This document shows positions 25,315 through 33,868 of a stretch of 64,000 nt of DNA, one piece after another; the first letter of the stretch is position 1, and every line of letters begins with the position of its first letter. A program made the position numbers and the translations under genes. Origin of the DNA: Paracoccus binzhouensis (GTDB taxonomy: Bacteria > Pseudomonadota > Alphaproteobacteria > Rhodobacterales > Rhodobacteraceae); the NCBI RefSeq assembly GCF_016446475.1, contig NZ_JAEHFP010000003.1, forward strand, positions 1 to 64,000, given 5' to 3'. The notes under the pieces were generated by a model that searched no databases, was not told the origin of the DNA, and saw only the letters and a list, made by a program, of their open reading frames with translations.

Positions 25315-26400
25315 CTAGCGGCCCGACAGCGCGCGGTTCCAGCGCGCCAGCAGCCGGGCGCGGGTCGCCTGGTCCAGATAGGCCAGCAGGCCGGGGCTGA
25401 CCGGCACCGGCTTCAGCCGCAGCCCGGCCAGGTCCTGCATGCCGCCCGCCGGCGTCGGCTGGCCCGCCACCTCGAGGCTGACGGCGGAAAGCCGCAGCGT
25501 CCTGGACAGCAGCCCCTGACCCTCGGGCGACATCAGGAAGGCCAGGAAGCCCGCGCCCTGTTCGGGATTGCGCGCCGCCGTGGGCACCAGCGCTACGCGC
25601 GAGACGACGACGGTGAAGTCGCGCGGCAGGATCAGCCCGATATCGGGATGCCGCCGCGCCCAGTCGGTGACATAGGAGCCGAGCAGGTTGTAGCCGAGCG
25701 CCAGCCGGCCGTCGGCGATCCGCTCCAGCAGCGCGCCGGTGGTGGCGTATTGGCGCACCCCGGCGCGGCCCATCGCTTCGGCCACCGCCCAGATGCCGGG
25801 ATAAAGCTCCTGGTCGCGGGCCAGGAACAGGTAGCCCACGCCCGAGCGCGCCGGATCGTAGGTGCCGATGCGGCCCTGCGCCTCGTCCGGGTGCTCGGCC
25901 AGCCAGCGGATCAGGTCGGCGCGGGTGGCGGGGGGCTCCTGCCCGGCGAAGCTGGGCTTGTGATAGGCGAAGACCGCCGGCTCGAAGGTCAGCGCATAGA
26001 CGGTGTCGCGCCAGTTCGCCCATTCCGGCCAGTCCGGCGTGTCGGGCGTGACCACCGGCCGGGCGAAGCCGTCATTCGCCAGCTTGACCTGCAGGTCCAT
26101 GGCCGAGGAAAAGACGAAATCGGCCGTGCCGCCGGCCCCTTCGCCCGCCGTCTGGCTTTCGGCGACGATGCGGTCGTGCAGCGCGCCGGTCAGCAGGTCC
26201 TCGTAGCGCACCGCCAGGTCGGGATGCGTCCGCTGGAAGGCGACGATCAGCGGCCGGGCCAGGTCGCTGTCCAGCGAGGAATAGATCACCAGCTCCTCGC
26301 TCGTCCGGCCGGATGGGGGCGGGAAAAGCGTGGTCTCGGCAAGGCTCGCCCCGGCGGCAAGGACAAGGGCGATTGCTGGCAGAAGGGCGGGCAGGCGCAT
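25315..26400 (-). CDS. Orphan ABC-type extracellular solute-binding protein (family 1, ferric-binding-like)
   Basis: A 361-residue secreted protein. A signal peptide covers about residues 1-21 (MRLPALLPAIALVLAAGASLA), and a family 1 binding fold follows (LVIYSSLDSDLARPLIVAFQRTHPDLAVRYEDL). No permease or ATPase gene is adjacent. It is divergent from a TctD/TctE-like two-component pair, with 109 bases between. Binding proteins in this position often feed signals to the kinase rather than to a transporter, which I favour here (inference). Start at the ATG at 26400; the open frame upstream overlaps the divergent promoter. Confidence 0.82.
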   Translation of the reverse strand: MRLPALLPAIALVLAAGASLAETTLFPPPSGRTSEELVIYSSLDSDLARPLIVAFQRTHPDLAVRYEDLLTGALHDRIVAESQTAGEGAGGTADFVFSSAMDLQVKLANDGFARPVVTPDTPDWPEWANWRDTVYALTFEPAVFAYHKPSFAGQEPPATRADLIRWLAEHPDEAQGRIGTYDPARSGVGYLFLARDQELYPGIWAVAEAMGRAGVRQYATTGALLERIADGRLALGYNLLGSYVTDWARRHPDIGLILPRDFTVVVSRVALVPTAARNPEQGAGFLAFLMSPEGQGLLSRTLRLSAVSLEVAGQPTPAGGMQDLAGLRLKPVPVSPGLLAYLDQATRARLLARWNRALSGR

Positions 26401-26509
26401 GATCGGGCCAGCTTGCCCGAGCCGCGCCGCGTTCACAAGCGCCCCCTTCACAAGCCCCGGTTCACAAGGCCTCCGCGCGCCGCTAGGCTGGCGGCGGGAA
26501 GGGGACGTC

Positions 26510-27181
26510 ATGCGCATCTTGCTGGTCGAGGACAATCTTTCGCTGGCCGAAGGGCTTGCGCAGCTGCTGCGCCAGTCGGGCTATGCGGTGGACGTGGTGC
26601 ATGACGGCGCCTCGGCCGAGGCCTTGGCGGCGGCGGAAAGCTTCGATCTGGTGATTCTGGACCTGAACCTGCCTCAGATGGACGGGCTCTCGGTGCTGCG
26701 CGCCATGCGGGCGCGGCGCAACCCGGCCGCGGTGATGATCCTGACCGCGCGCGGCACGCCCGAGGAGCGGGTGCGCGGCCTTGACCTTGGCGCCGACGAC
26801 TACCTGATCAAGCCCTTCGACATCGGCGAGTTCGAGGCGCGCATCCGCTCGCTCCTGCGCCGGCAGGCGGGGCTGCGCACGGCGACGGTCAGCTTCGGCG
26901 GGCTGACCTTCGACCAGAACAGCCGCAGCTTCGCGGTGGGCGAGCAGCCGCTGGACCTGCCGGCGCGCGAGCGCGGGCTGCTGGAACTGCTGATCACCCG
27001 CGCCGGCAAGGTGGTGCCGCGCGAAAGCATCGTGCAATCGCTGACCTCGCTGGAAGACGACCTGTCCGCAAATGCCATCGAGCAATATGTCAGCCGGCTG
27101 CGCAAGCGGCTGGCGCCGGCCGGGCTGACGGTCAGGACCGCGCGCGGCATCGGCTATTTCCTGGACCGGGCCGAGCCTTGA
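26510..27181 (+). CDS. OmpR/PhoB-type response regulator, TctD-like
   Basis: A 223-residue response regulator. The receiver domain (1-115) has the acidic pocket VEDN, phosphoacceptor Asp51 (LVILDLNLP) and the lysine in YLIKPFD. The C-terminal winged helix (about 125-220) includes SANAIEQYVSRLRKRL and TARGIGYFL. The start at 26510 follows a GAAGGGGA ribosome binding site; the frame is open further upstream into the divergent gene. It overlaps the kinase gene by TTGA. It probably activates tctCBA and/or the binding-protein gene when phosphorylated. Confidence 0.88.
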   Translation: MRILLVEDNLSLAEGLAQLLRQSGYAVDVVHDGASAEALAAAESFDLVILDLNLPQMDGLSVLRAMRARRNPAAVMILTARGTPEERVRGLDLGADDYLIKPFDIGEFEARIRSLLRRQAGLRTATVSFGGLTFDQNSRSFAVGEQPLDLPARERGLLELLITRAGKVVPRESIVQSLTSLEDDLSANAIEQYVSRLRKRLAPAGLTVRTARGIGYFLDRAEP

Positions 27182-28590
27182 GCGCCGGCCTGCAGCCAGC
27201 GCATCGCGGCGCGCATCCGCCGGGCCGCCCCTTCTCGATCCGCCGGCGGCTGCTCTTGTGGCTGCTGGTGGCCACGGCGGTCTTCGGCGCGCTGGCGCTG
27301 CTCGACACCTGGCGCGAGGCCAAGCGCATGGCGACGGCGCTGGCGGACCGGGTGCTGGCCGGTTCGGCCCTGGTGATCGCCGAGCGCGCCTCACTGGACG
27401 AGGACGGGCGGATCGCCATCGAGATCCCCTATGGCGCGCTGGAAATGCTCAGCTCGGCGGCCGAGGACCGGGTGTTCTATCGCGTCGACGGCCCGCCCGG
27501 ACGGCTGGTCACCGGCTATGGCGACCTGCCGGTGGCGGCGGCTGTGCCGGGCGGCGACCCGGCCTTTTCGGACGGCAGCTTCCGCGGCGAGCCGGTGCGG
27601 GTGGCCAGCCTGGCCCGCGCCGCCTCGACCGGCATCGACGAGGTGCCCTTCATCGTCACCGTGGCCGAGACCACCAGCGCGCGCGAGGAACTGACCCGCA
27701 CCATCCTGATGCGCTCGGCGCTGCGGCTGGTGTTGATGATGCTGGGCGCGGCGCTGATCGTCGGCATCGCGGTCACGGTCTCGCTGCGGCCGCTGCACCG
27801 GCTGGGCGAGGCCATCGCCACCCGCAGCCCCGACGACCTGGGCCCGGTCGAGACACCGGTGCCTTCGGAAGTGCGCGGGCTGGTCGGCACGATCAACGGC
27901 TTCATGCTGCGGCTGAAATCGGCGCTGGACGGGCTGCGCAACTTCACCGGCAATGCCGGGCACCAGCTGCGGACGCCGCTGGCGGTGGTGCGCACCCAGC
28001 TGGCGCTGGCGGCGCGGGCCCCGACCCTGGTCGAGGCGCAAGCCGCCGCCGCCAAGGGCGATGCCGCCGTCGCCCATGCCGAGCGCATCCTGGCGCAGTT
28101 GCTGCTGCTGGCCAAGGTCGATGCGGCGGCCGGGCGGGCCCTGGCGCCCATCGACCTGGCCGCGCTGGCCCGCGACCTCGCCGCCGAGCAGATCCCCGCC
28201 GCCGCCGAATCCGGCATCGACCTGGGCTTCGAGGGGCAGGGGCCGCTGCCCATCCGCGCCGAGCCGCTGCTTCTGGGCGAGGCGCTGCAGAACCTGGTTT
28301 CGAACGCAATCCTGCATGCCGGGCGCGGCGCCGTGGTCACCATCCGCGTGCGGCGCGAGGCGGGCACGGCCTTGGTCGAGGTCGAGGACGACGGCCCCGG
28401 CATCCCCGCCGAGGCCCGCGCCGCCGCCGTGGGCCGCTTCGCCCGCGGCCAGACCCAGGGGCCCGGCATGGGGCTGGGCCTGCCGGTCGTGGACGAAATC
28501 GCCCGGCTGTTCGGCGGCGAGCTGAGCCTGCACGAGGGCGCAGGCGGGCGCGGGCTTTGCGCGCGGATCCGCTTCCCGCTGGCCGGCTGA
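27178..28590 (+). CDS. Sensor histidine kinase, TctE-like
   Basis: A 470-residue membrane kinase starting with TTG, overlapping the regulator stop as TTGA. Membrane segments at about 25-43 and 183-204 flank a periplasmic 2CSK_N-type sensor of about 140 residues (VFYRVDGPPGRLVTGYGDLP). Downstream are a HAMP-like linker and the dimerisation box with His262 (FTGNAGHQLRTPLAVV). The ATP-binding lid shows the N box NLVSNAILHA and the G box DDGPGIP. The family senses carboxylates such as citrate in TctE. The orphan binding protein may present ligand to the periplasmic domain (inference). Confidence 0.87.
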   Translation: MSAGLQPAHRGAHPPGRPFSIRRRLLLWLLVATAVFGALALLDTWREAKRMATALADRVLAGSALVIAERASLDEDGRIAIEIPYGALEMLSSAAEDRVFYRVDGPPGRLVTGYGDLPVAAAVPGGDPAFSDGSFRGEPVRVASLARAASTGIDEVPFIVTVAETTSAREELTRTILMRSALRLVLMMLGAALIVGIAVTVSLRPLHRLGEAIATRSPDDLGPVETPVPSEVRGLVGTINGFMLRLKSALDGLRNFTGNAGHQLRTPLAVVRTQLALAARAPTLVEAQAAAAKGDAAVAHAERILAQLLLLAKVDAAAGRALAPIDLAALARDLAAEQIPAAAESGIDLGFEGQGPLPIRAEPLLLGEALQNLVSNAILHAGRGAVVTIRVRREAGTALVEVEDDGPGIPAEARAAAVGRFARGQTQGPGMGLGLPVVDEIARLFGGELSLHEGAGGRGLCARIRFPLAG

Positions 28591-28595
28591 CCGCC

Positions 28596-28615
28596 CGCGC
28601 CGCGACAACGGCGCG
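28596..28615 (+). terminator. Hairpin after the two-component operon
   Basis: CGCGCCG (28596-28602) and CGGCGCG (28609-28615) form a seven-base-pair stem with a six-base loop, five bases after the kinase stop. No U tract follows, so termination would be weak. The next gene starts about 100 bases later. Confidence 0.4.
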
Positions 28616-28716
28616 CTTGGGCCGGGGCCGCATGCATTCTTTCCCTGCGCCCCCTTTCCCTGCGCGCCCGAACCGGGCAGTTTCGCTGCACCGTCCCTTG
28701 CCCTGGATCCCCGCGC

Positions 28717-29406
28717 ATGTCCTATGTCCTGCCCGCTCCCGTCACGCCCTCGGTTCCCGTCGCCGGCCGCGCCGAGCGTTTCGCGGTGCGCCGCATCTTC
28801 TGCGTCGGCCGCAACTATGCCGACCATGCGCGCGAGATGGGCCACGACCCGGAGCGCGAGCCACCCTTCTTCTTCTCCAAGCCGGCCGATGCGCTGCTGA
28901 CCGACGATGCGCCGCTGCCCTATCCGCCGCTGACCGCCGACCTGCATTACGAGGCCGAGCTGGTTGTCGCCCTCGGCCACGGCGGCAGCGACATCCCGGT
29001 CGGGCAGGCGCCGGATCACGTCTGGGGCTATGCCGCCGGCAACGACTTCACCCGCCGCGACCTGCAGGCCGAAGCGAAGCGGCTGGGCCGGCCCTGGGAC
29101 ATGGCCAAGGGCTTCGACCATTCCGCCGCCTGCGGGGCGATCACCCCGGCGGCAGCATTGGCGGGGCCGCCGGACCATGGCCGCATCGCCTCGACGGTCG
29201 ATGGCGTGCTGCGCCAGCAGGGCGACCTGTCCCAGATGATCTGGTCGGTGCCCGAGATCGTCGCCATCCTGTCGCGCCATGTCCGCCTGGCGGCGGGCGA
29301 CCTGATCTTCACCGGCACGCCGGCGGGGGTTGGCGCGCTGTCCCGCGGCGCGCTGGTGGTGGTCGAGATCGACGGCCTTGCCCCGCTGCACACCCGGGTG
29401 ATCTGA
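28717..29406 (+). CDS. Fumarylacetoacetate hydrolase family protein (maleylpyruvate / fumarylpyruvate hydrolase-like)
   Basis: A 229-residue single-domain FAH-fold protein. RRIFCVGRNYADHAREMGHD is the conserved N-terminal motif. The metal-binding acidic residues are in YEAELVVALG, the catalytic region is GYAAGNDFTRRDLQ with MAKGFDHSAACG, and GDLIFTGTPAGVG closes the fold. This short form usually hydrolyses maleylpyruvate or fumarylpyruvate in gentisate breakdown, or an acylpyruvate. No gentisate dioxygenase lies in this window, so the pathway is uncertain. It is convergent with pcaQ (46-base gap). Confidence 0.85.
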   Translation: MSYVLPAPVTPSVPVAGRAERFAVRRIFCVGRNYADHAREMGHDPEREPPFFFSKPADALLTDDAPLPYPPLTADLHYEAELVVALGHGGSDIPVGQAPDHVWGYAAGNDFTRRDLQAEAKRLGRPWDMAKGFDHSAACGAITPAAALAGPPDHGRIASTVDGVLRQQGDLSQMIWSVPEIVAILSRHVRLAAGDLIFTGTPAGVGALSRGALVVVEIDGLAPLHTRVI

Positions 29407-29452
29407 GCGGCGTGGCCGGGTCCGGGCCGGCGGGTGATCCGAGGGGCGCGGC

Positions 29453-30367
29453 TCAACCCCGCTCGCGGGCGATGTCGCGGGCGATGCGGGCGAAATCCGC
29501 CAGGCCAGGCGCGACGGTTTCCTGGCGCTGGGTGATGCCGACCGCGCCCGACAAGAAGCCCGCGCCGGTCGGCAGCTCGACCAGTTCGCCCTGCGCGATC
29601 TCGTGCACCACCACCCCGCGCGAGATGAACCACAGCGCCTCCGAGCCCAGGCAGATGCCGCGCCCCAAAGCCAGCGAGACGGTCTCGATCAGCGGCCGCA
29701 GCCCCGACAGCCCGTTTGCGGCCAGGTAGTCGTCGACCTGCGGCCGGATCAGCGCCGTGGTCGGCGGCAGGATCACCGGAGAGGCGGCCAGAGCCTCGGG
29801 GGCGGGCAGGGCGCGGGCGGGATGATCGGCGCGGGCGACCAGGGTGATCTCGTCCTCGTAGAGATGGTCGAAGCTCAGTCCCGCCATCTCGGCGGCGCCG
29901 GGCAGGCGGCCGACGACCAGATCGACCGCGCCTTCGCGCAAAAGCCGCATCAGGTGGAAATGTGGCCCGGTCTCGGCCGCCAGCAGGATCTCGGGGCGCA
30001 GGGCGTGAAAGCGCAGCACCACCTGGGGCAGGAAGCGGGTGGCGACGGTCGGCAGCACGCCGACGCGCAGCGCGCCGCCGCTGCCGGGCCGCAGGGCCGC
30101 CGCCCCGGCCTCGAGCGATTGCAGCGCCGCGCTGGCATGGCGGCGGAACAGCGCCCCCGCCTCGGTCAGCAGCAGCCGGCGGCCCTGGCGCAGGAACATG
30201 GGCTGGCCCAGCAATGTCTCCAGCTCGGCCAGGGTGCGGGACAGGGCCGGCTGCGAGATGCCCTGCGCCCGCGCCACGGGCGACAGCCCGCCTTCGGCCG
30301 CGATAGCTAGAAAGGCGCGGATATGGCGCAGCTTGATCCCCGGATGGATAACCGCATGATTATTCAT
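29453..30367 (-). CDS. pcaQ: pca operon transcriptional regulator PcaQ (LysR family)
   Basis: A 304-residue LysR regulator. The helix-turn-helix is in LRHIRAFLAIAAEGGLSPVARAQGISQPALSRTLAELETLLGQPMF (residues 13-58), and the effector domain runs from about 95. PcaQ activates pcaDCHGB in response to beta-carboxymuconate or its lactone in rhizobia. It is divergent from pcaD with 66 bases between, the standard arrangement. The ATG at 30367 has a weak ribosome binding site. I could not identify the known PcaQ half-sites at their usual spacing in the gap. Confidence 0.9.
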   Translation of the reverse strand: MNNHAVIHPGIKLRHIRAFLAIAAEGGLSPVARAQGISQPALSRTLAELETLLGQPMFLRQGRRLLLTEAGALFRRHASAALQSLEAGAAALRPGSGGALRVGVLPTVATRFLPQVVLRFHALRPEILLAAETGPHFHLMRLLREGAVDLVVGRLPGAAEMAGLSFDHLYEDEITLVARADHPARALPAPEALAASPVILPPTTALIRPQVDDYLAANGLSGLRPLIETVSLALGRGICLGSEALWFISRGVVVHEIAQGELVELPTGAGFLSGAVGITQRQETVAPGLADFARIARDIARERG

Positions 30368-30433
30368 TTCGGTTCATTTAGCATTATCCAAGCGATTTCC
30401 CTTATGCCAGATTATGAATCGAGGGAGATAGCC

Positions 30434-31213
30434 ATGCAAGTTCTGATACGCCCCTGGGGGGCGATGCATTACCGGATCGACGGGCCCGCCGATGGGCTGC
30501 CGGTGCTTTTCGCCAATTCGCTGGGCACCGATCTGCGCCTGTGGGATCCGTTGCTGGCCGAGATGCCGGGCATTCGCGCCATCCGCTTCGACAAGCGCGG
30601 CCACGGCCTCTCCGACGAGGGCGGGGCCTTCCGCATCGAGGACCTGGCCGATGATGCGGCGGCGCTGATCGCGCATCTGGGCCTGGGCCCGGTGGCGCTG
30701 GTCGGCCTGTCCATCGGGGGCATGATCGCCCAGAGCCTGGCCGCGCGCCGGCCCGATCTGGTGCGTGCCGCCGTGCTGTCCAACACCGCAGTCCGCATGG
30801 GCAGTGCCGAAAGCTGGGCCGAGCGCATCGCCGCCATCCGCGCGGCCGGGATCGGTTCGATCGCCGACACGATCATGCAGCGCTGGTTCGCGCCCGGCTT
30901 CCGCGCCCGAGCCGAGCTTGCCGCCTGGCGCAACATGGTGGTGCGCACCTCGGCCGGCGGCTATGTCGCCGCTTGCGAGGCGCTGGCCGCCGCCGACCTG
31001 ACCGAGGGCGCCCGGGCGCTGCGCCTGCCGGTGCTGGTGATCGCGGGCGACCGGGACGGCTCCTCCCCGGCAGAGCTGGTCGGGGCGACCGCCGCGCTGA
31101 TCCCCGGCGCCGGATTTCATGTCATCGCCGATGCCGGCCATCTTCCTTGCGTCGAACAACCAAAGGTTTACGCCGCAATCTTGAAGCGCTTTCTGCAGGA
31201 AATCGCCCGATGA
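30434..31213 (+). CDS. pcaD: 3-oxoadipate enol-lactonase PcaD
   Basis: Hydrolyses beta-ketoadipate enol-lactone to beta-ketoadipate. A 259-residue alpha/beta hydrolase with the nucleophile elbow GLSIGGMI (Ser near residue 95), acid residue region [12 protein letters not shown] and catalytic His in [11 protein letters not shown]. The oxyanion-side [13 protein letters not shown] motif is typical of PcaD. The start at 30434 follows a GGAG ribosome binding site; the frame is open 111 bases upstream across the divergent promoter. It is the first gene of the pca operon and overlaps pcaC by ATGA. Confidence 0.93.
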   Translation: MQVLIRPWGAMHYRIDGPADGLPVLFANSLGTDLRLWDPLLAEMPGIRAIRFDKRGHGLSDEGGAFRIEDLADDAAALIAHLGLGPVALVGLSIGGMIAQSLAARRPDLVRAAVLSNTAVRMGSAESWAERIAAIRAAGIGSIADTIMQRWFAPGFRARAELAAWRNMVVRTSAGGYVAACEALAAADLTEGARALRLPVLVIAGDRDGSSPAELVGATAALIPGAGFHVIADAGHLPCVEQPKVYAAILKRFLQEIAR

Positions 31214-31590
31214 CGACACGCTACGACCAGGGCATGGCCACCCGCCGCCGGGTGCTGGGCGATGCCCATGTGGACCGGGCCGAGGCCGGCAAGACCGCCT
31301 TCGACGCGCCCTTCCAGACCCTGATCACCGAATCCGCCTGGGGCTCGGTCTGGTCGCGCGACACCATCAGCCCGCGCGAGCGCTCGATGCTGACCATCGC
31401 GCTGCTGGCGGGCCTGGGCAACGATCACGAGCTGGCCATGCATATCCGCGCCACCGCCAATACCGGCGCCACGCCCCAGGACGTGCTCGAGGCGCTGCTG
31501 CATGTCGCCATCTATGCCGGCGTGCCGCGCGCGAACCACGCCATCAGGATCGCCAAGGAGACATTCGCCGAAATGGAGGAAAAGCGATGA
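31210..31590 (+). CDS. pcaC: 4-carboxymuconolactone decarboxylase PcaC
   Basis: Decarboxylates gamma-carboxymuconolactone to the enol-lactone used by PcaD. A 126-residue all-helical CMD-family protein: [20 protein letters not shown] at the N-terminus and the family stretch [35 protein letters not shown] in the middle. Length matches stand-alone PcaC. It overlaps pcaD and pcaH by four bases each (ATGA), so translation is coupled through the operon. Confidence 0.93.
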   Translation: MTTRYDQGMATRRRVLGDAHVDRAEAGKTAFDAPFQTLITESAWGSVWSRDTISPRERSMLTIALLAGLGNDHELAMHIRATANTGATPQDVLEALLHVAIYAGVPRANHAIRIAKETFAEMEEKR

Positions 31591-32324
31591 CCCTCAGCCA
31601 TTCCATCGACCGCGGGCCGCTGTTCTTCCGCGACCGCGACTGGCACCCGCCGGCCTATACGCCGGGCTACAAGACCTCGATGACCCGGGCGCCGCATCGG
31701 GCGCTGGTGGCGCTCGGCTCGACGCTCAGCGAGGAAACCGGCCCCGCCTTCGGCCATGACATGCTGGGCGAGCTGGACAACAACCTGATCGTGAACTTCA
31801 CCGGCCAGCCCGCCATCGGCGAACGCATCATCATGCACGGCCGGGTGCTGGACGAGAACGGCCGCGGCGTGCCGAACGTGCTGGTCGAGATCTGGCAGGC
31901 CAATGCCGGCGGCCGCTACCGCCACAAGAAGGACGGCTACCTGGCGCCGCTCGATCCGAACTTCGGCGGCTGCGGGCGCACCGTCACCGCGCAGGACGGT
32001 TCCTACGAATTCCTGACCGTGCGCCCCGGCGCCTATCCCTGGCCGAACCACGTCAACAACTGGCGGCCGATGCATATCCATGTCTCGATCTTCGGCACCG
32101 GCTTCGGCCAGCGCCTGATCACCCAGATGTATTTCGAGGGCGACCCGCTGATCGCCAGATGCCCGATCGTCAACACCATCGGCCAGGACCGCGCCATCCA
32201 GGCGCTGGTCGCGCCGCTTGACATGAACCGGGCGATCCCGATGGATTGTCTGGCCTACAAGTTCGACATCGTGCTGCGCGGCCGCCGCCAGTCGTTCTTC
32301 GAGAACCGCAAGGAGGGGATGTGA
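31587..32324 (+). CDS. pcaH: Protocatechuate 3,4-dioxygenase beta subunit PcaH
   Basis: The iron-bearing subunit of the intradiol ring-cleaving dioxygenase, which opens protocatechuate to beta-carboxy-cis,cis-muconate. The 245-residue protein keeps the four Fe(III) ligands: Tyr in [10 protein letters not shown], Tyr in RPGAYPWPN, and two His in [11 protein letters not shown]. The intradiol signature [25 protein letters not shown] is present. It overlaps pcaC by ATGA and pcaG by one base (TGATG). Confidence 0.95.
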   Translation: MTLSHSIDRGPLFFRDRDWHPPAYTPGYKTSMTRAPHRALVALGSTLSEETGPAFGHDMLGELDNNLIVNFTGQPAIGERIIMHGRVLDENGRGVPNVLVEIWQANAGGRYRHKKDGYLAPLDPNFGGCGRTVTAQDGSYEFLTVRPGAYPWPNHVNNWRPMHIHVSIFGTGFGQRLITQMYFEGDPLIARCPIVNTIGQDRAIQALVAPLDMNRAIPMDCLAYKFDIVLRGRRQSFFENRKEGM

Positions 32325-32929
32325 TGCAACGGCTGGACTATCTCAAGGAAACCCCCTCGCAGACCGCCGGCCCCTATGTCCATATCGGCCTGACCCCGAA
32401 CAAGCTGGGCAATGCCGGCATCTATCCCGCCGACCTGGGCGAAAGCCCGATCCGGCCGGGCGCGCGCGGGCAGGAGATCACCATCACCGGCACGGTGCGG
32501 GACGGCGCCGGCATGATCCTGCGCGATGCCCTGATCGAAAGCTGGCAGGCCGATGCCGAGGGCATCTTCCCGGGCAACGACCCGCGCGGCCCGGCCGATC
32601 CGAACGTCACCGGCTGGGCGCGGATCATCGCCGATTTCGACTCGGGCGAATGGACGCTGCGGACCGTCAAGCCGGGCCGGGTGCCGTTCCATGACGGCCG
32701 GCCGATGGCGCCGCACATCTCGCTCTGGATCGTGGCGCGCGGCATCAATCTCGGCCTGCAGACCCGGATCTATTTCGAGGACGAGGACAATGACTCCTGC
32801 CCGGTCCTGCAGCGCATCGAGCATCGTGAGCGCATAGGCACCCTGATCGCCCGCAAGACCGGCGCGCAGGCCTATCGCTTCGACATCATCCTGCAGGGTG
32901 AGAACGAAACCGTCTTCTTCGACCTGTGA
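32324..32929 (+). CDS. pcaG: Protocatechuate 3,4-dioxygenase alpha subunit PcaG
   Basis: A 201-residue partner of PcaH, homologous to it but without the iron ligands. It starts [23 protein letters not shown], the family N-terminus that helps form the substrate pocket at the interface, and carries ALIESWQADAEGIFPG and FHDGRPMAPHISLWIVARG. The ATG at 32324 overlaps the pcaH stop (TGATG) and follows AGGAGGGG. Six bases separate it from the next gene, so the BKACE gene belongs to the same operon. Confidence 0.94.
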   Translation: MQRLDYLKETPSQTAGPYVHIGLTPNKLGNAGIYPADLGESPIRPGARGQEITITGTVRDGAGMILRDALIESWQADAEGIFPGNDPRGPADPNVTGWARIIADFDSGEWTLRTVKPGRVPFHDGRPMAPHISLWIVARGINLGLQTRIYFEDEDNDSCPVLQRIEHRERIGTLIARKTGAQAYRFDIILQGENETVFFDL

Positions 32930-32935
32930 GGCATC

Positions 32936-33784
32936 ATGCTGGATCTGTCCGACAAGCCCTGCATCATCTGCGTCGCCATCACCGGCTCGCTGCCGACCAA
33001 GCACAACAACCCCGCGGTGCCGATCACCGTCGCCGAGCAGATCGAGTCGACCCATGAGGCTTTCGAGGCCGGCGCCAGCATCGCCCATTGCCATGTCCGC
33101 GACGACGAGGGCCGGCCGACCTCCGACCCGGAACGCTTCGCGCGGCTCAAGGAAGGGCTCGAGAAGCACTGCCCCGGCCTGATCGTCCAGCTTTCGACGG
33201 GCGGACGCTCGGGCGCAGGCAGGACCCGCGGCGGCATGCTGCCGCTGCGGCCCGACATGGCCTCGCTCTCGGTCGGCTCGAACAACTTCCCGACCCGGGT
33301 CTACGAGAACCCGCCGGACCTGGTCGACTGGCTGGCCGCCGAAATGCTGAAATACGGCGTCAAGCCGGAAATCGAGGCCTTCGACCTCAGCCATATCCTG
33401 CAGGCGGCGCAGATGCACCGGGACGGCCGCATCAAGGACCGCCCCTATGTGCAATTCGTCATGGGGGTGAAGAACGCCATGCCCGCCGACCGCGAGGTCT
33501 TCGACTACTACGTCCACACCGTCCGGCGGCTTTTCGGCGCGGACGTGCCCTGGTGCGCGGCGGGCATTGGCGCCAGCCAGATCCTGCTCAACGACTGGGC
33601 AATCTCCTCCGGCGGTCATGCCCGCACGGGGCTTGAGGACAATGTGCGCCTCGACCGCGACCGGCTGGCGCCCTCGAACGCTGCGCTGGTGAAGCGCGCC
33701 GTCGACCTCTGCGGGAAATACGGCCGCCCCGTGGCGACGGTGCAGCAGGCCCGGCAGATCCTCGGCCTGCGCGCCGCCGCCTGA
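32936..33784 (+). CDS. Beta-keto acid cleavage enzyme (BKACE, formerly DUF849 / 3-keto-5-aminohexanoate cleavage family)
   Basis: A 282-residue TIM-barrel Zn enzyme. The metal-binding His-x-His is seen in SIAHCHVRDDEGRPTSD near residue 46, STGGRSG is the substrate loop, and PEIEAFDLSH and AGIGASQ are conserved. BKACE enzymes cleave a beta-keto acid with acetyl-CoA to give acetoacetate and a new acyl-CoA. Placed six bases after pcaG and before pcaB, the likely substrate is beta-ketoadipate, giving succinyl-CoA plus acetoacetate. That would bypass PcaIJ and PcaF, which are not seen here. Family is firm; substrate is inference. Confidence 0.88.
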   Translation: MLDLSDKPCIICVAITGSLPTKHNNPAVPITVAEQIESTHEAFEAGASIAHCHVRDDEGRPTSDPERFARLKEGLEKHCPGLIVQLSTGGRSGAGRTRGGMLPLRPDMASLSVGSNNFPTRVYENPPDLVDWLAAEMLKYGVKPEIEAFDLSHILQAAQMHRDGRIKDRPYVQFVMGVKNAMPADREVFDYYVHTVRRLFGADVPWCAAGIGASQILLNDWAISSGGHARTGLEDNVRLDRDRLAPSNAALVKRAVDLCGKYGRPVATVQQARQILGLRAAA

Positions 33785-33789
33785 CCGCC

Positions 33790-33842
33790 CGTCTTTCCGT
33801 TTCCCCAATACCCTCGGGGGTCCGGGGGCAGACAGCCCCCGG
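33790..33842 (-). repeat. GC-rich hairpin repeat, copy 1 (reverse orientation)
   Basis: In the minus direction this reads CCGGGGG-CTGTCTG-CCCCCGG (33822-33842, seven-base-pair stem), ACCCCCGAGGGTATTG and then GGAAACGGAAAGACG. It matches the copy at 59090-59142 almost base for base. It occupies most of the gap between the BKACE gene and pcaB, pointing against the operon. It may act as a transcript-stability hairpin. Confidence 0.75.
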
Positions 33843-33868
33843 CGCCACCCCGACAAAAGGATCCGCCG

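Noticed and set aside
30340-30433. PcaQ operator (ATAACC-N4-GGTTAA) between pcaQ and pcaD
   Set aside because: ATAACC and GGTT occur but are separated by about 17 bases and partly lie inside pcaQ, so they do not match the described site.
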